From Pseudomonas wadenswilerensis (lineage in GTDB: Bacteria > Pseudomonadota > Gammaproteobacteria > Pseudomonadales > Pseudomonadaceae), in the NCBI RefSeq assembly GCF_900497695.1, contig NZ_UIDD01000007.1:496001-560000 (forward strand): DNA of 64,000 bases, given 5' to 3'. The stretch's first letter is position 1; every line of letters starts with the position of its first letter. The translations under genes were made by a program, and so were the position numbers. Below are positions 34,608 through 43,878 of this stretch, one piece after another. The notes beneath the pieces were generated by a model. It searched no databases and was not told the origin of the DNA. It saw only the letters and a program-made list of their open reading frames with translations.

Positions 34608-37600
34608 TCAATTCTCTTCTTCGCCGTCCAGCAGCTGTTCTTCCAGGGCTTCGCGGTACTCGCCGGGCTCCTGCCAGAGCCCGCGTTGCTGGGCTTCGAG
34701 CAGGCGCTCGGTGATGTCGCGCAGCGCCTCGGGGTTGTGCTGGCGGATAAAGTCGCGGGTCGGGCCATCGAGCACATAGGCGTCGGCCAGCGACTGGTAA
34801 TGGTGGTCGTCGATCAACTGCGTGGTGGCATCGAACGCGAACAGATTGTCGACGGTGGCAGCCAGTTCGAAGGCACCTTTATAGCCGTGGCGCTTGACCC
34901 CGTCGATCCACTTGGGGTTCAGCGCCCGGGCACGGATCACCCGGTTCAGCTCTTCTTTCAGCGTGCGGATGCGCGGCCGATCCGGCTGGCTATGATCGCC
35001 GTGGTAGCTGGCGACGCTGCTGCCGCCCAGGCTTTCCACGGCGGCGAGCATGCCGCCCTGGAACTGGTAGTAGTCGTTGGAATCGAGCAGATCGTGCTCG
35101 TGGTTGTCCTGGTTCTGCACCACCGCCTGCACCTGGCTCAGGCGCCGGGCAAAGTGGGCGCGCGCCGGCGTGCCGTCATCGGCAGCGCCGTAGGCATAGC
35201 CACCGTGGTTCAGGTAAACCTCGGCCAGGTCCTGGCGGTCATTCCACAGGCGCCCGTCGATGGCATTCTGCACGCCAGCGCCATAGGCGCCCGGCTTGGC
35301 CCCGAACACCCGCCAGCCGGCCTGACGGCCCGCCTGTTCGGCATCCACACCCTGGGCCAGCAATTCAGTACGTTCGCTACGGACCTTGGCCGCCAGGGGG
35401 TTGAGGTCATCCGGTTCATCCAGTGCCGCCACCGCTTGCACAGCAGCGTCGAACAGCTTGATCAGGTTGCCGAAGGCATCGCGGAAAAAACCCGAGACGC
35501 GCAAGGTGACGTCCACCCGCGGCCGGTCGAGCAGGCTCAAGGGCAGGATTTCGAAATCGTCGACCCGCTGGCTGCCGCTGGCCCACACCGGTCGCACACC
35601 GAGCAAGGCCATGGCCTGGGCGATATCGTCACCACCGGTGCGCATGGTCGCCGTACCCCACACCGACAGGCCCAGTTGGCGCAGGTGATCGCCATGGTCC
35701 TGCAGATGACGCTCGAGGATCAGGTTGGCCGAGGCAAAGCCGATGCGCCAGGCGGTGGTGGTCGGCAGGTTGCGCACATCGACAGTATAGAAGTTGCGCC
35801 CGGTCGGCAGCACGTCCAGGCGCCCGCGGCTTGGCGCGCCACTCGGGCCAGCGGGCACGAAACGGCCGTCGAGGGCAGCGAGCAGGCCGTGCATTTCTGC
35901 CGGGCCGCAGCCGTCCAGTCGCGGTGCGACCTGCTGCTCCAGCGCCTCGAGAATGGCCTGCACTTGCGCCCATTCCGGGCCGCCGGCAAGCTGCACGGTG
36001 CCGTCGAGCATCTGCTCGATCAACTGGCTGGCATACAGCTCCAGGCGCTCGCGGGTATCGCCCGCCGTGCGCCATGCCTCGTCCAATGTAGCCAGCAGTG
36101 AAGGCCTCGGGCCCTGCCAGGGTTGGCCAAGGTCGCAATCGAGCGGATCGAAGCCCAGGTTCAGCGCCCTGGCCAGGGCCCGCAACAAACTGCCGTTGGC
36201 CCCGCGCCCATCACCGCGCTCCACCCGCAACAGGGCCAGCAAGGTATCGGTGCGCAAACGCCCGGCAGGCGACTCGCCGAACACATGCAGGCCATCGCGG
36301 ATCTGCGACTCCTTGAGGTCGCACAGGTAGGTGTCCAGGCGCGGCAGCCACACCGCGGCATCGTCCAGCGCACCTTCGATCTGCAGCTCGCGGTCGATAT
36401 GGTTGTCGCGCACCAGCGCCAGGATGTCGCGCTGCAGCTCGCGGGCCCGGCGCGGGTCGAGCAACTGCGCCTCGTAGTACTCGTCGGCCAGCAGTTCCAG
36501 GTGACGCAAGGGCCCATAGGTTTCGGCGCGGGTCAGCGGCGGCATCAGGTGGTCGATGATCACCGCCTGGGTGCGCCGCTTGGCCTGGGCGCCCTCACCC
36601 GGGTCGTTGACGATAAACGGGTAGATGTTCGGCAGCGGGCCGAGCAAGGCGTCCGGCCAGCAGCTGTCGGACAAGCCGACGCCCTTGCCCGGCAGCCATT
36701 CCAGGTTGCCGTGCTTGCCGACATGGATCAGCACATCGGCGGCAAAGCCGTGACGCAGCCAGAAGTAGAACGCCAGGTAAGCGTGCGGCGGCACCAGGTC
36801 GGGGTCATGGTAGACCGCGCTCTGGTCCAGTTGGTAACCACGGGCCGGCTGGATGCCGACGAAGGTCAGGCCGTAGCGCAGGCCGGCGATCATCATCCGC
36901 CCGCTGCGGAACATCGGGTCCTGGCTCGGCTCGCCCCAGCGTTCGCGCACGGCTATCTGGTTGGCCTCGGGCAAGGCGGCAAACGCCGCCAGGTAATCGT
37001 CCAGGGCCATGCTCTGCATGCACGGGCGCAGGTCGAGGCTGTCCAGGTCATTGCTGACGCCACCGAGCAAGGCCTGGATCAGCGCCGTACCGCTGGCGGG
37101 CAAGGGGGCCAGGGGATAGCCCTGCGCCTGCAAGGCGCGCAGGATATTCAGCGCTGCGGCCGGGGTGTCGAGCCCCACGCCATTGCCGATGCGGCCATCG
37201 CGGGTCGGGTAGTTGGCGAGGATCAGCGCCACACGCTTCTGTGCGTTGGGTAGCTGCGCCAGGTCACACCAGCGCCGCGCCAGCTCGGCGACAAAGTCCA
37301 TGCGCTCGGGCTGGGCACGGTAGCAGACCACGTCGGACTGGCTGCGCTCGCTGCGCCAGGCCAGGTCCTTGAAGCTGATCGGCCGGGTGATGATGCGCCC
37401 GTCCAGCTCCGGCAAGGCGATGTGCATGGCCAGGTCGCGGGCACCCAGGCCCTGCTCGCTGGCCTGCCAGGCCGGCTCGTTGTCCTGGGCGCAGATCGCC
37501 TGCAACACCGGGATATCGCGGCGAAACGGCCGCAGGTGCGGCTGCTCGGGGCTCGACTGGGCAAAGCCTGTGGTGTTGATGATCAGTGCAGCGTCGACCT

Positions 37601-38366
37601 GGTCCAGCCAGTCCTCGACCTGCTGCAGGCAACCGGCCTCCTTGAGGCTGGCCACGGCAATCGGCAAGGGGTTGAGCCCGGCCAGCTGCAAACGCTCGCA
37701 GAATGTATCGATGAAGGCGGTGTTGGCCGCCTGCAGGTGCGAGCGATAGAACAGGATCGGCACCACCGGCTGCTCGACCTGCCACTCGCCGAACCAGTCC
37801 TCCAGCGCCGCAGCCGCCTTGCGCGGGTGATACACCGCAGTGCGCGGCAGTTGTTGCGGCTCGCTCCAGGAGTAGGCGCAATTCAAGTACTGGCTGGCGA
37901 GGCAGTTGAACAGGTTCAGGGCATTGGCCTTGCCGCCCTGGCGCAGAAAGTGCCAGAGCCGTTCGGCCTGCTCGGCCGGCACCGTGCTGAGGCTGGTCAG
38001 CTCCGGGTCCGGACGGTCGTCGCCCGGCACCAGGATCAGTTGTACACCACGGGCGGCCAGTTCCAGCAGCTGTTCCACACCATAGCGCCAATAGCCGACG
38101 CCACCGTGCAGCGACACCAGGATGACCTTGGCATGGCGCAGCACTTGGTCGACATACAGGTCGACCGAGGCGTGATTCTGTACCTGCATCGGGTTGGCCA
38201 GACGCAGGCTGGGGAAATCCTCGGGCAACTGCTGGGCGGTTTCGGCCAGCAGCGCCAGGTGCGAGTCACCGCTGCAGAGGATTACCAGCTCGGCCGGGGT
38301 CTGGCCGAGGTCGGCAATGCTGTCGTCCGGTACAAAACCACCGGGCTGGGTCCGCAGCAGGTGCAT
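34608..38366 (-). CDS. cobN: Cobaltochelatase large subunit CobN
   Basis: A 1,252-residue protein, the expected size of CobN, the catalytic subunit of the ATP-dependent aerobic cobalt chelatase. Recognisable motifs are GVGLDTPAAALNILRAL, the GKHGNLEWLPGKGVGLSDSCWPDALLG block near residue 550 and the C-terminal LNPKWIDGVKRHGYKGAFELAATVDNLFAFDATT stretch common to CobN/BchH. It lies between cobW (three bases upstream) and chlI (one base downstream) in an operon preceded by a cobalamin riboswitch. Confidence 0.97.
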   Translation of the reverse strand: MHLLRTQPGGFVPDDSIADLGQTPAELVILCSGDSHLALLAETAQQLPEDFPSLRLANPMQVQNHASVDLYVDQVLRHAKVILVSLHGGVGYWRYGVEQLLELAARGVQLILVPGDDRPDPELTSLSTVPAEQAERLWHFLRQGGKANALNLFNCLASQYLNCAYSWSEPQQLPRTAVYHPRKAAAALEDWFGEWQVEQPVVPILFYRSHLQAANTAFIDTFCERLQLAGLNPLPIAVASLKEAGCLQQVEDWLDQVDAALIINTTGFAQSSPEQPHLRPFRRDIPVLQAICAQDNEPAWQASEQGLGARDLAMHIALPELDGRIITRPISFKDLAWRSERSQSDVVCYRAQPERMDFVAELARRWCDLAQLPNAQKRVALILANYPTRDGRIGNGVGLDTPAAALNILRALQAQGYPLAPLPASGTALIQALLGGVSNDLDSLDLRPCMQSMALDDYLAAFAALPEANQIAVRERWGEPSQDPMFRSGRMMIAGLRYGLTFVGIQPARGYQLDQSAVYHDPDLVPPHAYLAFYFWLRHGFAADVLIHVGKHGNLEWLPGKGVGLSDSCWPDALLGPLPNIYPFIVNDPGEGAQAKRRTQAVIIDHLMPPLTRAETYGPLRHLELLADEYYEAQLLDPRRARELQRDILALVRDNHIDRELQIEGALDDAAVWLPRLDTYLCDLKESQIRDGLHVFGESPAGRLRTDTLLALLRVERGDGRGANGSLLRALARALNLGFDPLDCDLGQPWQGPRPSLLATLDEAWRTAGDTRERLELYASQLIEQMLDGTVQLAGGPEWAQVQAILEALEQQVAPRLDGCGPAEMHGLLAALDGRFVPAGPSGAPSRGRLDVLPTGRNFYTVDVRNLPTTTAWRIGFASANLILERHLQDHGDHLRQLGLSVWGTATMRTGGDDIAQAMALLGVRPVWASGSQRVDDFEILPLSLLDRPRVDVTLRVSGFFRDAFGNLIKLFDAAVQAVAALDEPDDLNPLAAKVRSERTELLAQGVDAEQAGRQAGWRVFGAKPGAYGAGVQNAIDGRLWNDRQDLAEVYLNHGGYAYGAADDGTPARAHFARRLSQVQAVVQNQDNHEHDLLDSNDYYQFQGGMLAAVESLGGSSVASYHGDHSQPDRPRIRTLKEELNRVIRARALNPKWIDGVKRHGYKGAFELAATVDNLFAFDATTQLIDDHHYQSLADAYVLDGPTRDFIRQHNPEALRDITERLLEAQQRGLWQEPGEYREALEEQLLDGEEEN

Positions 38367-38369
38367 CGG

Positions 38370-39437
38370 TCAAGCGCCCAGGGCGGCGCGCAGGCTCGCT
38401 TCCAGTTGTGCCGCATCCAGTTCCTGGCCAATCAGCACCAGGCGCGTGGTGCGCGGCTCTTCGCTGCGCCAGGCGCGGTCGAAGTGCTTGTCGAAACGGG
38501 TGCCCACGCCCTGGATCAGCAGGCGCATCGGCTTGCCCGGGATAGCGGCAAAGCCCTTGACCCGCAGGATGCCGTGCTGCACGACCAACTGGGTCAGGGC
38601 ATCGAGCAACAGGCTTTCGTCGGCTTGCGGCAGCTCGATGGAGATCGAGTCGAAGGCGTCGTGATCATGGTCGTCGTGATCGTCACCGTCGTGGTGCGAA
38701 TCGTGGTGGGTGCGGCGGCCATCGATATGCGCCTCGGATTCGGCGCCCAGGCCCAGCAGCACGTCCAGCGGCAGACGGCCGCTGCTGGCTTCGATCACCT
38801 TCACCGCCGGTGGCAGCTCTTCTACAACTTCGGCGCGCACCTTGGCCAGGTCGTCGGCAGCGATCAGGTCGGCCTTGTTCAGGACCACCAGGTCGGCGCT
38901 GGCCAACTGGTCGGCGAACAGCTCGTGCAGCGGCGATTCGTGGTCCAGGTTGGGGTCGAGCTTGCGTTGGGCATCGACCTGGTCCGGGTAGGCGGCAAAG
39001 GTGCCGGCGGCGACGGCCGGGCTGTCGACCACGGTGATCACCGCGTCGACCGTGCAGGCGTTACGAATCTCTGGCCACTGGAAGGCTTGCACCAGGGGCT
39101 TGGGCAGGGCCAGGCCGCTGGTTTCGATGAGGATATGGTCGAGGTCGCCGCGACGGGCCACCAATTCGCGCATCACCGGGAAGAACTCTTCCTGCACGGT
39201 GCAGCACAGGCAGCCGTTGGCCAGCTCATAGACGCGGCCGTTGGCCTCTTCTTCGCTGCAACCGATGCTGCACTGTTTGAGGATTTCGCCGTCGATGCCC
39301 AGCTCGCCAAACTCGTTGACGATCACCGCGATGCGCCGCCCCTGGGCGTTGTCGAGCATATGCCGCAGCAGCGTGGTCTTGCCCGAGCCGAGGAAGCCGG
39401 TAACGATGGTGACGGGGAGTTTGGCCAGTGTTTTCAT
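38370..39437 (-). CDS. cobW: Cobalamin biosynthesis GTPase CobW
   Basis: A 355-residue G3E-family GTPase/metallochaperone. Walker A is TGFLGSGKTTLL near residue 12, the metal-binding CxCC motif is NGCLCCTVQEE, the switch motif is ETSGLALP and the NKAD guanine-specificity motif is VVLNKADLI. A His/Asp-rich stretch (HHDSHHDGDDHDDHDHD) before the C-terminal domain likely binds Co2+. The start MKTLAKLPVTIV at 39437 is the family start; an upstream in-frame codon at 39491 lies in the leader. First gene of the chelatase operon, under riboswitch control. Confidence 0.95.
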   Translation of the reverse strand: MKTLAKLPVTIVTGFLGSGKTTLLRHMLDNAQGRRIAVIVNEFGELGIDGEILKQCSIGCSEEEANGRVYELANGCLCCTVQEEFFPVMRELVARRGDLDHILIETSGLALPKPLVQAFQWPEIRNACTVDAVITVVDSPAVAAGTFAAYPDQVDAQRKLDPNLDHESPLHELFADQLASADLVVLNKADLIAADDLAKVRAEVVEELPPAVKVIEASSGRLPLDVLLGLGAESEAHIDGRRTHHDSHHDGDDHDDHDHDAFDSISIELPQADESLLLDALTQLVVQHGILRVKGFAAIPGKPMRLLIQGVGTRFDKHFDRAWRSEEPRTTRLVLIGQELDAAQLEASLRAALGA

Positions 39438-39548
39438 GTCGATGCCCTTGGCAGGATGGCGGGCATGCGGGACGAGCGCCAAAGGTGTCACGCACCTGGC
39501 CTGTTCGCCACCGGATCACCCCGCCCGGTTGAATGTCGGAAACTGTCC

Positions 39549-39720
39549 GAGGCAGGTCTCCTGGCTTGCATTGCACCGGCGCCAGGGCCAGTCGAACGAC
39601 GCCTTCCCGCACGCGGTGCAGTGGCTGTGTCGAACGCTTCAATGCTTACAGTTGCGGGGGCAGCCGCGGCTTCAACCGCGTTCCCGTCTTAGCTTCGGCC
39701 AGCGCCGAAGAACCTCGAAG
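39549..39720 (-). promoter_or_regulatory. Cobalamin riboswitch upstream of cobW
   Basis: The minus strand holds the B12-box AGCCAGGAGACCTGCC near its 3' end, the GGGAAGGCG and GCCACTG elements before it, and the GCTGCCCCCGCAACTGTAAG core. This order is the conserved cobalamin aptamer. It ends about 110 bases before the cobW start and should repress cobW-cobN-chlID when cobalamin is plentiful. Confidence 0.93.
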
Positions 39721-39808
39721 CGGCTAGGCTACGCAGTGCCCGGTGAGCGGTCAACTGCTGTCACGATTGACGCCTGCCCGCGCCCGTGATTTGCTAACGC
39801 CATTCGTT

Positions 39809-40010
39809 TGGGTGCCCCTTGAGGGTGAAACTGGGAAACCGGTGCGTCATACACTTCTTTATTAGGTGTACGACAAGTCCGGTGCTGCCCCCGCAACGGT
39901 AAGTGAGAAAAGCGTCAGAACCACTGTGCCCGCTGCCTGGCATGGGAAGGTGGCGCCTGTGGTGTGGCCAGCTGCCAACCCTCACCAGCCCGGAGACCGG
40001 CCCGACGCTT
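39809..40010 (+). promoter_or_regulatory. Cobalamin riboswitch upstream of cbtB
   Basis: The plus strand holds GGTGCCCC, GAAACTGGGAAACCGGTG, GCTGCCCCCGCAACGGTAAG, AACCACTG, ATGGGAAGGTGG and CACCAGCCCGGAGACCGGCCC in aptamer order. It ends about 108 bases before cbtB. It is back to back with the cobW riboswitch, separated by about 88 bases. Confidence 0.93.
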
Positions 40011-40117
40011 GACCGAACAAACCCGCGGTGGGCGGGCGCTGTTACACCCCCTGGGCGATCCTCGTGCAGGGGTTGGCTGCGCTTGCCTGTTGCCGACAAC
40101 ACCAAGAGGAAAGCGCC

Positions 40118-40303
40118 ATGCGTACCAGTACCGCCAGTAATGAAGCCGTTACCCCTTCAAGCCTCAGCCAGCGCCTGCTGGTTGCTGTCGGCGCCTCGCT
40201 GCTGGGCCTGTGCCTGGTCTACTTCGCCGGTTTCTCGCACATCGAAGCGGTGCATAACGCCGCCCACGATACCCGCCACAGCGCCGCCTTCCCTTGCCAC
40301 TGA
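40118..40303 (+). CDS. cbtB: Cobalt transporter subunit CbtB
   Basis: A 61-residue protein with one transmembrane helix (LLVAVGASLLGLCLVYFAGF) and a His-rich C-terminus (HIEAVHNAAHDTRHSAAFPCH), the CbtB signature. With CbtA it forms a B12-regulated cobalt uptake system. The ATG follows the AAGAGGAAAG ribosome-binding site. A cobalamin riboswitch controls it, and cbtA starts 11 bases after its stop. Confidence 0.95.
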   Translation: MRTSTASNEAVTPSSLSQRLLVAVGASLLGLCLVYFAGFSHIEAVHNAAHDTRHSAAFPCH

Positions 40304-40314
40304 GTGCTGCCCCG

Positions 40315-41007
40315 ATGATCAAGCGTATCGCCAGTACTGCAGGCTTTACCGGCCTGCTGGCCGCCCTGCTGCTGACCCTGCTGCAAAGCTTCTGGGTCGC
40401 GCCGCTGATTCTCCAGGCGGAAACCTATGAAAGCGCCGCGCCTGCGGTCGAGGCGCCCCATGAACATGCGGCCGGTACCGCCGAGCATCATCACGACAGC
40501 GAAGCCTGGTCGCCGGAAGACGGCTGGCAGCGGGTGCTGTCGACCACCGGCGGCAACCTGGTGGTGGCGGTCGGTTTCGCCCTGATCCTCGCCGCGCTCT
40601 ACACCCTGCGCGCACCGAAGACCGTGATCAGCGGCGCGCTCTGGGGCCTGGGCGGCTTTGCCGTGTTCTGCCTGGCGCCGACCCTGGGCCTGCCCCCGGA
40701 GCTGCCGGGTACTGCTGCCGCCGACCTGGCCCAGCGCCAAGCCTGGTGGGTCGGCACGGCTGCCGCCACCGCCGTCGGTCTGGCCTTGATCGTGTTCGCC
40801 CACAACTGGCTGCTGAAGATAGTCGGTGCAGTGTTGCTGGTGGTGCCTCACGTGATTGGCGCGCCGCAGCCTGAAGTCCACCAGATGCTCGCCCCAGAAG
40901 CCCTGGAAGCCGAGTTCAAGGTCGCTTCGCTGCTGACCAACGCCGCGTTCTGGCTGGCCCTGGGCCTGATCAGTGCCTGGCTGTATCGCCGTTCGAGCCA
41001 GGCCTGA
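40315..41007 (+). CDS. cbtA: Cobalt transporter subunit CbtA
   Basis: A 230-residue inner-membrane protein with about five to six hydrophobic segments. A His-rich loop (PHEHAAGTAEHHHDSEAW) follows the first helix and may collect Co2+. Sequence features such as WGLGGFAVFCLAPTLGLPPELPG and PHVIGAPQPE match the CbtA family. It follows cbtB in the same riboswitch-controlled operon and is followed by cobE after four bases. Confidence 0.95.
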   Translation: MIKRIASTAGFTGLLAALLLTLLQSFWVAPLILQAETYESAAPAVEAPHEHAAGTAEHHHDSEAWSPEDGWQRVLSTTGGNLVVAVGFALILAALYTLRAPKTVISGALWGLGGFAVFCLAPTLGLPPELPGTAAADLAQRQAWWVGTAAATAVGLALIVFAHNWLLKIVGAVLLVVPHVIGAPQPEVHQMLAPEALEAEFKVASLLTNAAFWLALGLISAWLYRRSSQA

Positions 41008-41011
41008 ACGG

Positions 41012-41410
41012 ATGCAGCTGTACCTCGGCCTGGGTTGCCGTCGCGGCTGCCCGGCCGACGCCCTGAGCGACCTGCTCACGCGTACCCTGCTCGCCCATGA
41101 CCTGCCGCCCGGCGCGGTCATGGGCCTAGCCAGCATCGACCTCAAGCACGACGAACCCGGCCTGCATGAACTGGCCCGGTGCCTGGGCGTGCCGCTGCTG
41201 TTCTTCAGTGCGGCGCAACTGGCTGTTTTCGAACAACGCCTGAGCCATCGTTCTGCGGTGGCTTACCGGCACAGTGGCTGTTATGGCGTGGCCGAGAGCG
41301 CCGCCCTGGCCCTGGCCGAGCAGCTTGGCAGCCCGGCCCGCCTACTGGTACCCCGCACCCTGCAGGCCGACGCCAGCCTGGCATTGGCCTGCACCAGCGG
41401 TTTTCGCTGA
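41012..41410 (+). CDS. cobE: Cobalamin biosynthesis protein CobE
   Basis: A 132-residue protein with the CobE/CbiG C-terminal fold: LYLGLGCRRGCPADAL at the start, GLASIDLKHDEPGLHELAR in the middle and GCYGVAESAALALA near the end. CobE is linked to the early precorrin steps of the aerobic pathway, although its exact reaction is not settled. It lies between cbtA and cobM in the operon. Confidence 0.93.
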   Translation: MQLYLGLGCRRGCPADALSDLLTRTLLAHDLPPGAVMGLASIDLKHDEPGLHELARCLGVPLLFFSAAQLAVFEQRLSHRSAVAYRHSGCYGVAESAALALAEQLGSPARLLVPRTLQADASLALACTSGFR

Positions 41411-41440
41411 TAATCTGCACTTTCCCCGCAAGGACTCCCC

Positions 41441-42187
41441 ATGACCGTCTATTTCATCGGCGCCGGCCCCGGCGATCCGGAGCTGATCACCGTCAAGGGC
41501 CAGCGCCTGATCCAGCGCTGCCCGGTGATCATCTACGCCGGCTCCCTGGTCCCGGCCGCAGTGCTGGAAGGTCACCGCGCCGAGACCCTGATCAACAGCG
41601 CCGAACTGCACCTGGCGCAGATCATCGAGGCGATCAAGCGCGCCCATGATCAGGGCCATGATGTGGCCCGGGTGCACAGCGGCGACCCCAGCCTGTATGG
41701 CGCGATCGGCGAGCAGATCCGCTACCTGCGCGAGCTGGGCATTCCCTACGAGATCGTCCCCGGCGTCACCGCCGTTGCAGCCAGCGCCGCCCTGCTCGGC
41801 TGCGAGCTGACCTTGCCGGACATCGCCCAGAGCGTGATCCTCACTCGCTACGCCGACAAATCACCGATGCCCGCTGGAGAACAACTGGCCGATCTTGCCC
41901 GCCACCAGACCACCCTGGCCGTGCACCTGGGGGTCAAGCACCTGGCAAAAATCGTCGAAGAACTGCGCCCGCACTATGGCGCTGACTGCCCGATTGCCGT
42001 GGTGCACCGGGCGACCTGGCCGGATCAGGACTGGGTGCTGGGGACCCTGGAGACGATTGTCGAGCTGGCCGCGGCCAAGGATTTTCGCCGTACCGCGCTG
42101 ATTCTGGTGGGCCGGGTGCTGGGTAACGACACCTTCTCGGAGTCGGCGCTGTACCGCGCCGGGCATGCCCACCTGTACCGGCCCTGA
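41441..42187 (+). CDS. cobM: Precorrin-4 C(11)-methyltransferase CobM
   Basis: A 248-residue SAM-dependent tetrapyrrole methylase that methylates precorrin-4 at C-11 in the aerobic cobalamin pathway. The N-terminal motif is VYFIGAGPGDPELITVKGQ, the central motif is VARVHSGDPSLYGAIGEQ and the C-terminal PDQDWVLGTLETI and LILVGRVLG are characteristic. It is preceded by the AAGGACTCCCC ribosome-binding region and closes the cbtBA-cobE-cobM operon. Confidence 0.97.
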   Translation: MTVYFIGAGPGDPELITVKGQRLIQRCPVIIYAGSLVPAAVLEGHRAETLINSAELHLAQIIEAIKRAHDQGHDVARVHSGDPSLYGAIGEQIRYLRELGIPYEIVPGVTAVAASAALLGCELTLPDIAQSVILTRYADKSPMPAGEQLADLARHQTTLAVHLGVKHLAKIVEELRPHYGADCPIAVVHRATWPDQDWVLGTLETIVELAAAKDFRRTALILVGRVLGNDTFSESALYRAGHAHLYRP

Positions 42188-42230
42188 GCGTATACACTGA
42201 CGATTCCGATCCGCCTGCGAGGACCTGACC

Positions 42231-42476
42231 ATGCTCGAACTGCGCCCGAACTGTGAATGCTGTGGCACTGATCTACCCGGCGAGAGCCCGGACGCGTTGA
42301 TCTGCTCGTTTGAATGTACCTTTTGCCGCGACTGCAATGAGCGTCAGCTCAAGGGCCAGTGTCCCAATTGCGGCGGTGAGCTGGTCAAGCGCCCGGCGCG
42401 CTCGGCGGCCAAGCTGGTCAACAACCCGGCGTCGACCCAGCGGATCGTCAAGGAACAGGGCTGCCCGAGCCATTGA
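42231..42476 (+). CDS. DUF1272 small cysteine-rich protein
   Basis: An 81-residue protein starting MLELRPNCECCGTDLP with nine Cys in pairs (CECC, CSFECTFCRDC, CPNC). This pattern fits a DUF1272 zinc-binding protein. Function unknown. It is separated from cobM by 43 bases and may be read through from that operon. A REP pair follows. Confidence 0.93.
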   Translation: MLELRPNCECCGTDLPGESPDALICSFECTFCRDCNERQLKGQCPNCGGELVKRPARSAAKLVNNPASTQRIVKEQGCPSH

Positions 42477-42507
42477 GGTAAACCCGACTGGCAACGCTTT
42501 GCCTTGC

Positions 42508-42582
42508 ATCGCCGGCAAGGCCGGCTCCCACAATTGATCTGTGTACGCCGCCGAACCTGTGGGAGCTGGCTTGCCAGCGATG
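42508..42582. repeat. REP-like inverted pair
   Basis: ATCGCCGGCAAGGCCGGCTCCCA (42508-42530) and its inverted relative TGTGGGAGCTGGCTTGCCAGCGAT (about 42558-42581) flank a loop of about 28 bases. This is the Pseudomonas REP doublet, here between two convergent genes. Confidence 0.8.
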
Positions 42583-42586
42583 GGTT

Positions 42587-43429
42587 TCATGGGCTCTGGT
42601 ACTGGCTCAGGTATTTATCCAGCACCGCCTTGTCCCCCGCACCATCCCCGGCCACCTGCCACAAGCGCCGTTCAATGCCCTGGGCCAGCAAGTGCCCGAC
42701 CGCCGCCTCGATCGCCGACAGCACGCAGAGCTGCGCGGGCTCGTTGGTGGTGTAGCCGACCTCGGCTTCCAGCAGCTTCTTGAACTCGATGAACTTGAAC
42801 ACCCCGGCGCTGCGCCCGACCGAGTAGATGGTCTTGCTGGTCATGACGTTGGCCAGCACCTGGCCGCTGCGCACATCCACCGCCCGCAAGTTGACCGAGA
42901 CCTGGTCGACCCGGTACTCACGCGACAGGTCGATGCCCAGGTAACGCGCGCCCTCACCGCCGCTGCGCACGTTGGTGTCGTAGGCGATGATACCGCCTTC
43001 GAGCATCAGGTTGGCCGCCTGCAGGGGCGGCAGTTCACCCAGGATATTCACCGGCGTATCGGGCTTTTTCTGCGAGGCGCGGATGATCTTGCGTTCGGTC
43101 AGCAGGTTCTGCAGCCCTTCGCGTTCGAGCACCACGAACCAGCCGCTGGCCTGTAGGGCATCCATCAGCATGCTCGCCGCCCCCTGGGTGACGCTGGTGG
43201 AAAACGAACTGGCCGGGGTCGGCTTGTATTGCCCGGTCTGGTCGCGAAAGCCATACACCACTGCCATCAGCCGGCCCTTGGGCCGCGGCATGTTGAGCAG
43301 GTCGTAGTAGGTCGAGGCCCGCGGCGTCAGGGTCGGGCTTTCGCTGTCCTGTTCGGCCGGCATCGGTTCGCGCAGGCTGCAGCCTTGCAAGGCGGCCAGG
43401 ATCAGCAGTGTGCTCAGAAATCGTTTCAT
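42587..43429 (-). CDS. csgG: Curli-type outer-membrane secretion channel CsgG (CsmG)
   Basis: A 280-residue lipoprotein with lipobox LQGC after a signal peptide (MKRFLSTLLILAALQGC). Conserved CsgG motifs are VVYGFRDQTGQYKP, FSTSVTQGAASMLMDAL, GWFVVLEREGLQNLLTERKIIRA, ADxxLEGGI (NLMLEGGIIAYDTN) and GGEGARYLGI. CsgG forms a nonameric outer-membrane pore that exports curlin. No curlin gene lies in this window; the operon instead encodes pseudopilins and a secretin. In P. putida GB-1 such genes were named csmE, csmF and csmG and lie by pseudopilin genes needed to export the manganese-oxidising factor (recalled from the literature). It is last in the operon. Confidence 0.92.
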   Translation of the reverse strand: MKRFLSTLLILAALQGCSLREPMPAEQDSESPTLTPRASTYYDLLNMPRPKGRLMAVVYGFRDQTGQYKPTPASSFSTSVTQGAASMLMDALQASGWFVVLEREGLQNLLTERKIIRASQKKPDTPVNILGELPPLQAANLMLEGGIIAYDTNVRSGGEGARYLGIDLSREYRVDQVSVNLRAVDVRSGQVLANVMTSKTIYSVGRSAGVFKFIEFKKLLEAEVGYTTNEPAQLCVLSAIEAAVGHLLAQGIERRLWQVAGDGAGDKAVLDKYLSQYQSP

Positions 43430-43458
43430 GGCTGTTTCTCCCCGTTGTCCTGTGCCCT

Positions 43459-43878
43459 TCAAGGGTTCAGGCCGTTGACCTGAATTTCCGAAATCTCACC
43501 GGTCACCCGGTCGGTCACCTGAATGCTCAGGGCCCCCGAGTCGTCGATGACGTTGATGATGAAGGCGTCGGTCTGCAGGCTGCCGGTGTTGCCGTTGTTG
43601 ATGTTGGTCAGCAGCTGCGACAGCAGGCGCGACTCCAGCTGGCTGGTGAAGCGCTCCAGCGCCGAGGTGCTGGCGAACGCCGAGGCGCGGTCCTTGATGG
43701 CCGGGTCTTCATGATCGTTCTGCGCCTGGGCGTTGTTGAGCAGCCAGGTGCCGTTCAGCGGGTTGCCGCCAAACGCCGGGTTGACCGGGGTGTAGACCAG
43801 TTCGGTGGCACTGGCCTGGCTGGCGAGGGCCGCCAGCAATACCAGGGAGGCCAGGCTGCAGGTTTTGTTGTTGTTCAT
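43459..43878 (-). CDS. csgF: Curli assembly protein CsgF (CsmF)
   Basis: A 139-residue exported protein (signal to about residue 24). TELVYTPVNPAFGGNPLNGTWLLNNAQAQND is the family hallmark; the N-terminal part of CsgF inserts in the CsgG channel and couples it to the nucleator. It overlaps csgE by four bases. No curli subunit genes (csgA, csgB) are visible, so the pore-coupling role may serve another substrate. Confidence 0.94.
   Translation of the reverse strand: MNNNKTCSLASLVLLAALASQASATELVYTPVNPAFGGNPLNGTWLLNNAQAQNDHEDPAIKDRASAFASTSALERFTSQLESRLLSQLLTNINNGNTGSLQTDAFIINVIDDSGALSIQVTDRVTGEISEIQVNGLNP

Noticed and set aside
37422..39692. A 756-residue plus-strand frame over cobN and cobW
   Set aside because: Antisense shadow of two well-identified genes and of a riboswitch.
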